Positions 1 to 5,148 of a stretch of DNA of 5,148 nucleotides are shown here, piece by piece. The DNA is taken from NCBI GenBank assembly GCA_903959665.1, contig CAJBXY010000208.1, forward strand, positions 1 to 5,148, in the 5' to 3' direction. The position numbers and the translations under genes are program-made. Every line of letters begins with the position of its first letter. The first letter of the stretch is position 1. This DNA is from an uncultured Solirubrobacterales bacterium. GTDB taxonomy: Bacteria; Actinomycetota; Thermoleophilia; Solirubrobacterales; Solirubrobacteraceae. Under the pieces are notes generated by a model that saw only the letters and a list, made by a program, of their open reading frames with translations, did not search any database and was not told where the DNA came from.

Positions 1-2022
1 CGCGCCTGGGCGCTGGCGCGCGCGGTGGAGCCTGCCTGCGACGGACTTGAAAAGCACCTCGTTGACGAGCGTCGATTTTCCGGAGCCGGAGACGCCGGTC
101 ACGACGGTGAAGACGCCGAGCGGAAACTGAACGTTGATGTCACGCAGATTGTGCTGGCGGGCACCCCGAACCTCGACGACGCCGTTCGGCTTGCGCCGCG
201 TCGCAGGCACTTCAATCTGCACTGTGCCGGCGAGGAATTGGCCGGTCAACGAGCGCTTGCTCTTCTCGACTTTTGCGGCCGTCCCTTGAGCGACTATCTG
301 GCCTCCGTGCTCGCCAGCCCCCGGACCCATGTCGACGAGCCAGTCGGCGGAGCGCATCGTCTGCTCATCGTGCTCGACGACCAAAACCGTGTTGCCTAGA
401 TCGCGCAGGTTCTCAAGCGTCTTGATCAGCTTGCCGTTGTCGCGCTGGTGGAGGCCGATTGAAGGCTCGTCGAGCACGTAAAGCACGCCAACCAAGGCTG
501 AGCCGATCTGCGTCGCCAAACGGATCCTCTGCGCTTCGCCTCCGGAGAGCGTCGCGGCGGCGCGGTCGAGCGAGAGATAGCCAATTCCAACGTTCTCAAG
601 GAAACTGAGCCGCTCCGATATCTCCCTCATGATCAGCCGCGCGATGTGAGCTTCGGTTTCGCTGAGCTGAACCTCGTCGATCCACCTCAGCGCTCTCCGC
701 ACCGAGAGCGCTGTGAACTCGCTGATCGAAATTCCGCCGACCAGCACGGCACGCGACTCCGGCCGCAGCCTCGACCCCTCACAGGCCGGGCAGGCAGCGA
801 CCGCCATGAACTCTTCGATCCGTTCGCGCATCGCTTCGGAGTCGGTTTCGCGATAGCGGCGTTCCAAGTTGGGGATGATTCCCTCGAAGCGGGTGGAGTA
901 AGAGCGCTCACGGCCGTAGCGGTTGCGATAGGTCACCTCAACGGCATTCTTTCCGGTGCCGTGGAGGAAGTAGTCGCGCTCGGCCTTCGTTAGCGACTGC
1001 CACGGGGCGGTCATGTCAACGTCGTACTCGGCCGCCAGTGCCTGCGTTATCTGCTCGTAGTAGTTGGAGCTGCTGGCAGCCCACGGAGCCAGCGCGCCGG
1101 CCTCAATCGAGAGCGACGGATCGGGAATGATCAGCTCCTCATCGATCTCCATCTGCGAGCCGAGCCCGCTGCAGCGCTCACATGCGCCGTGCGGCGAGTT
1201 GAACGAGAAGATCCTTGGCTCGAGCTCCGGCATCGAAACGCCGCACTTCAAACAGGCGAAGCTCTCCGAGAAGGTCATCAATTCGCCCTCCCCCTTCTCC
1301 GGCGCCGTCTCGACCTCGACGATTCCGCCGCCAAGAGCGACCGCCGTTTCGATCGAATCGGCGAGACGCTTACGAACCCCTTCACGGATCACGAGCCGAT
1401 CGACGACAACTGAAATCGAGTGCTTGAACTTACGGTCAAGCTCGATCTCCTCGTCGAGCATCCGCAGCTCGCCGTCAACCTTGACGCGCGCGTAACCGTC
1501 GGCGCGCAGCCCTTCGAAAAGCTTTCCGTACTCGCCCTTGCGGTCACGAATCAGCGGCGCCATCACGAGCAGCCGCGTGCTTTCCGGCAGCTCGGTTACC
1601 TGATCGATTATCTGGTCGGCCGACTGACCGGCGATCGGCGCGCCGCACTTGTAACAGTGCGGGTGGCCGACGCGCGCCCAAAGCAGCCGCAGGTAGTCGT
1701 AGACCTCGGTTACGGTGCCGACGGTTGAGCGCGGGTTGCGCGATGTTGTTTTCTGATCGATCGAGATCGCCGGCGAGAGCCCTTCGATCGAATCGACGTC
1801 GGGCTTGTCCATCTGGCCGAGGAACTGGCGCGCGTAGGCGCTCAGCGATTCGACGTAGCGGCGCTGCCCTTCGGCGTAGATCGTGTCGAAGGCAAGCGAT
1901 GATTTGCCGGAGCCGGAAAGGCCGGTTATGACGACCAGAGAGTCGCGCGGCAGCTCTAGCGAGATGTCCTTGAGATTGTGCTCGCGGGCGCCGGAAACGA
2001 CGATTGAGTTGGCGGAAGCCAT
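1..2022 (-). CDS. uvrA: UvrA, excinuclease ABC subunit A (5' part; C-terminal part beyond the window)
   Basis: This is the ATP-binding damage sensor of nucleotide excision repair. UvrA dimers scan DNA, recognise distortions and load UvrB in the cytoplasm. The 674 visible codons start at ATG 2022 and stay open to the window edge; the family is usually about 940-1000 residues, so roughly the last third is missing. Visible in order: an N-terminal SGAREHNL motif (10-17); first Walker [10 protein letters not shown] (34-42); the conserved block running through [20 protein letters not shown]; a CxxC at C123/C126; a zinc module with C257/C260 and C281/C284; CPAC at 411-414; ABC signature LSGGE (492-496); Walker B with D518/E519 in [14 protein letters not shown]; and the second Walker [10 protein letters not shown] (643-651). 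ATG 2022 is chosen because it puts the conserved N-terminus at the usual distance. No good Shine-Dalgarno is seen before it. The gene lies 57 bases after the second glycosidase gene. No defect is seen in the visible part. Confidence 0.98.
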   Translation of the reverse strand, partial: MASANSIVVSGAREHNLKDISLELPRDSLVVITGLSGSGKSSLAFDTIYAEGQRRYVESLSAYARQFLGQMDKPDVDSIEGLSPAISIDQKTTSRNPRSTVGTVTEVYDYLRLLWARVGHPHCYKCGAPIAGQSADQIIDQVTELPESTRLLVMAPLIRDRKGEYGKLFEGLRADGYARVKVDGELRMLDEEIELDRKFKHSISVVVDRLVIREGVRKRLADSIETAVALGGGIVEVETAPEKGEGELMTFSESFACLKCGVSMPELEPRIFSFNSPHGACERCSGLGSQMEIDEELIIPDPSLSIEAGALAPWAASSSNYYEQITQALAAEYDVDMTAPWQSLTKAERDYFLHGTGKNAVEVTYRNRYGRERSYSTRFEGIIPNLERRYRETDSEAMRERIEEFMAVAACPACEGSRLRPESRAVLVGGISISEFTALSVRRALRWIDEVQLSETEAHIARLIMREISERLSFLENVGIGYLSLDRAAATLSGGEAQRIRLATQIGSALVGVLYVLDEPSIGLHQRDNGKLIKTLENLRDLGNTVLVVEHDEQTMRSADWLVDMGPGAGEHGGQIVAQGTAAKVEKSKRSLTGQFLAGTVQIEVPATRRKPNGVVEVRGARQHNLRDINVQFPLGVFTVVTGVSGSGKSTLVNEVLFKSVAGRLHRARQRPGA

Positions 2023-2079
2023 TAGAGCCAGTCTATTGGCCGCCGACCGCCTCGCAGCCGTGTTGGCGCGCCACGCGAG

Positions 2080-3210
2080 CTAGCGGGTAAGCGCGAGGGC
2101 GACTTTGCGATAAGCGCTGAGCGCAGGCTTGTTCTCAAAGCTGCCGTCTTGCGCCACGCGGCGCAGACCAGCGTATTCGAACGAGTCTTGGTTTCCGCTG
2201 TCGCTGCTGACCCAGTTGTACCAGTAGGCGCGTGCGAGCTTCAGCCGCGCCGCGCTCTTTGCGTAGGCGCGGTAAACCTGATCAACCTTCACCGCTTGGC
2301 CGGCCTCGGTCGTCAACCAGCTTTGGTTTGCGTCGGCCTTGCCACGGCCGGACGGCCACGAGATTTCGGTCACCCAAAGCGGAGCGTTGCGGGCGCCGTT
2401 GGCGTCAAGCACGCCGCGGACGAAGCCGAGGATCTTCACGCTTCCTGCCGCCGTGCCGGTGAACGGGTGGACGGCGACCGCGTCGAAGTAGCCACGGCCC
2501 TTCACCCCGGCCTTGAAGAGAGTCGCGTAATCGCGCCAAGAGAAGTTGGGTAGGCCGGCCGTGACGACCTTTGCGCCCGGGTCAGCGGCCTTGACCGCCG
2601 TGTAGGAGGCGCGCAGCAGCTTTGCGTAAGCCGGAGCCCAAGGCTTCACCGGGAAGTAGCGGCTGAGGCTCGGCTCATTCCAGATTTGGAAGTTGCGCAG
2701 CGGCCGCTTTGGCAGCGAAGGGTTGGCGGCCCAGAGAGTGCCCTTCGGGCCGTAGCGGCCGATCAACGTCTTCAGAAAGCGGCCGTATGCCGCAGGCTCG
2801 CGCGGCGGTGAGAAAACCTCGCTGGGCTTCAGTGCGGCCCAAGACGGCGCGCGCAGCACAAGAGCAGTGACGTCAATTCCGCTGCGCGCCGCGGCGGCGA
2901 TCTGCGCGTCGGTGCTCGAAAAGTCGGTTGGGATACCGCCGACGTTGGTGAAGTACTGATGTGTGCTCTCTGGAATCTGGTCGAAGCTCGCGTACGGCTG
3001 CAGCAGCGGCCACTGAACCGGCAGGCGGATCGTTCCCACCCCGCTCGCGCGCATCACCGCGCCTTCCTTGGCCAGATCAACGCCCGCGGCGTCGAGCGGG
3101 CCGTTGGCGGTGACGCCAAAGAAGGTTGGCGAGAGCTTTGCTGCCTGCGCGGGCGCGGCAAAGACCGCGGCGGTGGCCGCGGCCGCAGCGATTGTCGCTA
3201 AAGCACGCAC
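2080..3210 (-). CDS. Secreted clan GH-A glycosidase-like protein (GH39/GH5-like barrel), paralogue 2
   Basis: A predicted exported glycoside hydrolase of 376 residues; its substrate cannot be told from sequence. Residues 1-24 form an Ala-rich signal peptide ([12 protein letters not shown], then APAQAA before KLSP). The rest fits a (beta/alpha)8 barrel: FFGV strand 1, IRLPVQWP strand 2, [10 protein letters not shown] strand 3, FQIWNEPS with acid/base Glu179, VVTAGLPNF strand 5, FDAVAVHPF strand 6, [10 protein letters not shown] with nucleophile Glu282, and [10 protein letters not shown] strand 8. Both catalytic Glu are present, so it is probably active. Clan GH-A is well supported; the exact family is not (GH39/PslG-like or GH5-like are candidates). 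GTG 3210 is chosen because it starts exactly at the signal peptide and lies 16 bases after the upstream stop. The in-frame ATG at 3336 would overlap the upstream gene by 110 bases and put about 42 unlikely residues before the signal peptide. No convincing ribosome binding site is seen. It is about 60% identical by hand count to the gene at 3672-4817. Confidence 0.87.
   Translation of the reverse strand: MRALATIAAAAATAAVFAAPAQAAKLSPTFFGVTANGPLDAAGVDLAKEGAVMRASGVGTIRLPVQWPLLQPYASFDQIPESTHQYFTNVGGIPTDFSSTDAQIAAAARSGIDVTALVLRAPSWAALKPSEVFSPPREPAAYGRFLKTLIGRYGPKGTLWAANPSLPKRPLRNFQIWNEPSLSRYFPVKPWAPAYAKLLRASYTAVKAADPGAKVVTAGLPNFSWRDYATLFKAGVKGRGYFDAVAVHPFTGTAAGSVKILGFVRGVLDANGARNAPLWVTEISWPSGRGKADANQSWLTTEAGQAVKVDQVYRAYAKSAARLKLARAYWYNWVSSDSGNQDSFEYAGLRRVAQDGSFENKPALSAYRKVALALTR
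2745..2768. repeat. 24-base direct repeat, copy in glycosidase paralogue 2
   Basis: This stretch is identical over 24 bases to 4355-4378 and in the same orientation. It encodes the conserved LIGRYGP region before strand 4 of the barrel. It is a remnant of the gene duplication or of strong codon-level conservation, not a mobile-element end. Confidence 0.7.
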
Positions 3211-3226
3211 AGTTAGTACAACCGCT

Positions 3227-3613
3227 CTAGGTGCCCGGAGTTGCGCCGACTTCGCGCAGCACCCGCTCGGCGTCGATGCCAGGGAACGCCTCTCGTAGCC
3301 GATCCTTTGCCTCGTCGAGTGGAACGCCGCGCCCAACTAGGTCAAGCGCCACGAGCCGCGCGCCTTCGGTTGCCCCCTCCGGCGCGTCGCCACCTACCGG
3401 TGGCTCCGTCAACGGAGTCGGAGCGGGCTTCGAAACGGCGTGCGAGTGCATCTCAATAACGCTGAGGCGAACCTGCCCCAGCTCCTCTTGAAGTTCGGCT
3501 GTCTGCGATCGGACCGTCGCGGCGAGCTGCTCCAACGCGCGTTCAACGCTGTCGATCCGCGCCAACGCTTCGGCGCGGCTCTCGGGTGGGTCGACTGAAG
3601 GCGAATTGCTCAT
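3227..3613 (-). CDS. Small coiled-coil protein of unknown function
   Basis: I cannot name this 128-residue protein. It has no signal peptide or membrane segment, so it is probably cytoplasmic. Three parts are visible: a charged helix at about 11-56 with a heptad-like hydrophobic pattern (I20, V23, L27, L30, V34, L41, V48), typical of a coiled coil; a Pro/Gly/Thr-rich linker at about 61-84; and a C-terminal segment at about 85-122 (ARLVALDLVGRG, then DEAKDRLREAF and DAERVLREV) that looks like two or three short helices. The C-terminal part recalls small conserved segments in other Thermoleophilia hypothetical proteins, but this is only an impression. ATG 3613 is preferred: it lies 58 bases after the glycosidase stop, whereas the in-frame ATG at 3748 would overlap that gene by 77 bases. 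TTG 3619 is a minor alternative. The stop lies 16 bases before the next gene, which suggests translational coupling. The high Glu/Arg/Leu content and intact frame support real coding. Confidence 0.75.
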   Translation of the reverse strand: MSNSPSVDPPESRAEALARIDSVERALEQLAATVRSQTAELQEELGQVRLSVIEMHSHAVSKPAPTPLTEPPVGGDAPEGATEGARLVALDLVGRGVPLDEAKDRLREAFPGIDAERVLREVGATPGT

Positions 3614-3671
3614 CCACAAAGCGTAGCCTTGCGACCGCCCAGTCGTAGCCGGTTGAGCCCCAAGCCGCGAG

Positions 3672-4817
3672 CTATCGCGTGGCGGCGCGCAGGCTGCGGG
3701 CGACGCGGCGATAGGCGGCAAGAGCCGGTTTATCGACGAAGCTGCCATCGCTGCGCACCGTGCGCAGCCCGGCGAAATCCCATGCGTCGCCGCCGCGCAG
3801 GTCGCTGCTAACCCAGCTGTACCAGTAAACGCGCGCCAGCTTCAATTGTTTCGCACTCTTCGCATAGACGCGGTAGGCCTCTGTGACCTTTGTCGCCTCG
3901 CCGGCCGGAGTCGTGATCCAACCTCGATGCTGCGGCAACACCTTCGCCTTACCCTGCGCCGACGGCCATCCGGTCTCAGTGACCCAGATCGGAGTTTGAC
4001 GCGCGCCATTGGCGTCCAACACTCGGCGCACGCGGCTGAGCATCTTGACGCAGCCGCCAGCATTGTCGGTGTAGGGGTGAACGGCGACGGCGTCGAAGTA
4101 GCCGCGAGCCCGCACCCCGGCCCTGAATAGCTTCGAGTAATCGCGCCAAACGAAGTTCGGCATTCCAGCGCTGACGACCGTCGCCTTCGCATCGGCGGTC
4201 TTGATCGCCTTGTAAGAGGCACGCAGAAGCTTTGCGTAGGCCGGCGCCCACGACGCGACCGGGAAGTAGTGCTTCAGGTTCGGTTCGTTCCAAATCTGAA
4301 AATGGCGCAGCGGGCGCCGCGGAACGTCGGTGTTCGCAGTCCAAAAACTGCCGCTCGGGCCGTAGCGGCCGATCAACGCTTTCAGGAAGGCGGCGTACTG
4401 ATCCGGGTTCCGCGGCGTGGTCATGTAGTTGCTGGGGTCGCGACCGGCCCAAAGCGGCGAACGCATCACCAGCGCCAAAACCTCGACATTGTTTAGCGCC
4501 GACGCTTTGATTCGCGCGTCGGTCGCGGCAAAGGCGGTCGGAATTCCATCAACGTCAACGAAGCGAGCCCGTTCACTGGCTGGCACCTCGGCGAAGCTTC
4601 GGTACGGCTGGAGATCGGGCCACTCGATCGGTAGTCGGACAGTCTCCACACCGTTGCCACTCATCAAAGCCGCCTCTTTGACGAGGTCAACGCCGGCGCG
4701 ATCAAGCGGCCCGTTACCCATCACACCGAAGAAGCGAGGCGGCGGCGCTGCCGCGGCTGCTTCGATGTTTGCGCAGAGCAGAGCTGCGGCGAGGGCCGCG
4801 ATCAATCGTCCGCGCAT
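3672..4817 (-). CDS. Secreted clan GH-A glycosidase-like protein (GH39/GH5-like barrel), paralogue 1
   Basis: A predicted exported glycoside hydrolase of 381 residues, substrate unknown. ATG 4817 gives a classical signal peptide: MRGR, a hydrophobic stretch to about residue 18, then an Ala-rich cleavage region ending near residue 24 before PPPRFFG. Cys15 is not in a proper lipobox, so a lipoprotein is unlikely. The barrel elements are clear: FFGVMGNGPLD (29-39), VRLPIEWPDLQPY (60-72), VLALVMRSPLW (113-123), FQIWNEPN with acid/base Glu178, VVSAGMPNF (214-222), FDAVAVHPY (241-249), IWVTETGWPS with nucleophile Glu281, and VYWYSWVSSD near the C-terminus. All are standard clan GH-A positions. No carbohydrate-binding module, anchor or transmembrane tail follows the barrel, so the product is probably released or loosely held. 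The start is supported by an AAGG ribosome binding site and lies only 24 bases after the uvrB stop, suggesting cotranscription with uvrB. Compared with its paralogue it has a loop about three residues longer just after the nucleophile strand. Confidence 0.9.
   Translation of the reverse strand: MRGRLIAALAAALLCANIEAAAAAPPPRFFGVMGNGPLDRAGVDLVKEAALMSGNGVETVRLPIEWPDLQPYRSFAEVPASERARFVDVDGIPTAFAATDARIKASALNNVEVLALVMRSPLWAGRDPSNYMTTPRNPDQYAAFLKALIGRYGPSGSFWTANTDVPRRPLRHFQIWNEPNLKHYFPVASWAPAYAKLLRASYKAIKTADAKATVVSAGMPNFVWRDYSKLFRAGVRARGYFDAVAVHPYTDNAGGCVKMLSRVRRVLDANGARQTPIWVTETGWPSAQGKAKVLPQHRGWITTPAGEATKVTEAYRVYAKSAKQLKLARVYWYSWVSSDLRGGDAWDFAGLRTVRSDGSFVDKPALAAYRRVARSLRAATR
4355..4378. repeat. 24-base direct repeat, copy in glycosidase paralogue 1
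   Basis: Partner of the repeat at 2745-2768, at a distance of 1610 bases. Recombination between the two copies would fuse the paralogues in frame and remove the small coiled-coil gene. Confidence 0.7.
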
Positions 4818-4824
4818 CGCGCAA

Positions 4825-4828
4825 CCTT
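4825..4828 (-). promoter_or_regulatory. Ribosome binding site (AAGG) of the first glycosidase gene
   Basis: On the minus strand AAGG (within GAGAGTAAGG) lies 7 bases before ATG 4817, a normal Shine-Dalgarno spacing. It fixes the start of the signal peptide and sits in the short gap after uvrB. It is the only convincing ribosome binding site in the window; the other three internal starts have weak or no match. Confidence 0.65.
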
Positions 4829-4841
4829 ACTCTCGCCCAGC

Positions 4842-5148
4842 TCACTCGGTAGCCGGTTCGGGCCGCAGGCCCGCGGCTTCCATCCCATCGAGCTGGCGCT
4901 TCAGGTCGCGCAGCTCGTCGCGCAGGCGGGCGGCGTGCTCGAAACGGAGCTCCTCGGCGGCGGCGAGCATCTCCTCCTCGAGCGTGACGATCGCCTTCTC
5001 TAGCTCGTCCGGGGCGTGCTCGGTCGCCTCACGCTTCGCTCCGCGGCGCCCCTTCTTCGGCGTCTTACTTTCGGCCTGAAGGAACTCGGCGATGTCGCTG
5101 ACGCCCTTGCTGATCGAGGCGGCTGTGATCCCGTAGCGCTCATTGTGC
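4842..5148 (-). CDS. uvrB: UvrB, excinuclease ABC subunit B (C-terminal end only)
   Basis: Only the last 101 codons plus the stop are in the window; the helicase core lies beyond the right edge. UvrB receives damaged DNA from UvrA, verifies the lesion and recruits the nuclease UvrC. The visible part starts with HNERYGITAASISKGVSDI, which matches the end of the UvrB helicase domain (commonly HNxxHGITPxxIxKxI). A basic linker (KTPKKGRRGAKRE) follows, then the UVR motif at visible residues of about 48-85: a LEEEM segment, AAEELRFEHAARLRDE and LRDLKRQL. This motif is known to contact the matching UVR motif of UvrC. A short tail rich in Pro and Glu (GLRPEPATE) ends the protein. The identification rests on this domain order and on uvrA lying on the same strand nearby. 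The UVR motif alone would also allow UvrC or a Clp/McsA-type protein, but the HNE..GIT block favours UvrB. Confidence 0.95.
   Translation of the reverse strand, partial: HNERYGITAASISKGVSDIAEFLQAESKTPKKGRRGAKREATEHAPDELEKAIVTLEEEMLAAAEELRFEHAARLRDELRDLKRQLDGMEAAGLRPEPATE

Noticed and set aside
2023..2079. Possible SOS (LexA) box or promoter before uvrA
   Set aside because: No GAAC-N4-GTTC type palindrome is present in this or any other gap of the window, and no convincing -35/-10 pair could be read.
1..2083. Several plus-strand open frames of 66-143 residues
   Set aside because: All lie antisense to the strongly conserved uvrA reading frame and show no recognisable motif.
2080..3336. 418-residue version of the second glycosidase starting at ATG 3336
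   Set aside because: It overlaps the small gene by 110 bases and places about 42 residues before an otherwise N-terminal signal peptide. GTG 3210 fits better.
3227..3748. Longer 173-residue version of the small gene starting at ATG 3748
   Set aside because: It would overlap the end of the upstream glycosidase by 77 bases, and its extra N-terminal residues look like out-of-frame, low-complexity sequence. ATG 3613 gives a cleaner start.
3842..4452. Two minus-strand open frames of 126 and 158 residues
   Set aside because: They are alternative frames inside the first glycosidase gene, whose own frame carries all the conserved barrel motifs.
3672..4817. Lipoprotein signal in the first glycosidase (Cys15)
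   Set aside because: The residues before Cys15 (AALL) do not form a proper lipobox, and an ordinary signal peptidase cleavage region follows.
4429..5079. 216-residue plus-strand open frame
   Set aside because: It lies antisense to the first glycosidase and uvrB, is rich in Ser/Arg/Ala low complexity, and crosses two real genes. It is a typical GC-rich shadow frame.

Overview
The window is GC-rich (clearly above 60% by eye), and every gene I can support lies on the minus strand. Read 5'->3' on that strand, the order is: the 3' end of uvrB (4842-5148), a secreted glycosidase-like gene (3672-4817), a small coiled-coil gene (3227-3613), a second secreted glycosidase-like gene paralogous to the first (2080-3210), and the 5' two thirds of uvrA (1-2022). 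The gaps are 24, 58, 16 and 57 bases. No intergenic stretch is long enough for an obvious independent promoter, and I see no clear terminator hairpin. The five genes are therefore most simply read as one transcription unit.

The protein style suggests an actinobacterium, perhaps of the Thermoleophilia/Solirubrobacterales type: high GC, Ala/Arg-rich proteins, a GTG start, an actinobacterial-looking UvrA, and secreted cellulase-like proteins beginning 'FFGV.xNGPLD'. This placement is an inference from memory of similar proteins, not a search result.

The uvr genes encode the damage-recognition part of nucleotide excision repair. UvrA is the ABC ATPase that finds lesions and loads UvrB; UvrB verifies the lesion and recruits UvrC through its C-terminal UVR motif. 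The two genes between them encode exported (beta/alpha)8-barrel glycosidase-like proteins of clan GH-A. Both keep the acid/base Glu (in the WNEP motif) and the nucleophile Glu (in the VTE motif), and they are about 60% identical by hand alignment. Between the paralogues sits a 128-residue protein with no signal peptide: a coiled coil, a Pro/Gly linker and a helical C-terminal segment, of unknown function.

The unusual point is the context: a duplicated exported glycosidase pair and a cytoplasmic coiled-coil protein placed inside a uvrB-uvrA locus. Nothing in the sequence proves a joint function, and a neutral insertion into a housekeeping operon is equally possible. No RNA genes, CRISPR arrays, insertion sequences, integrase genes or attachment sites were seen.
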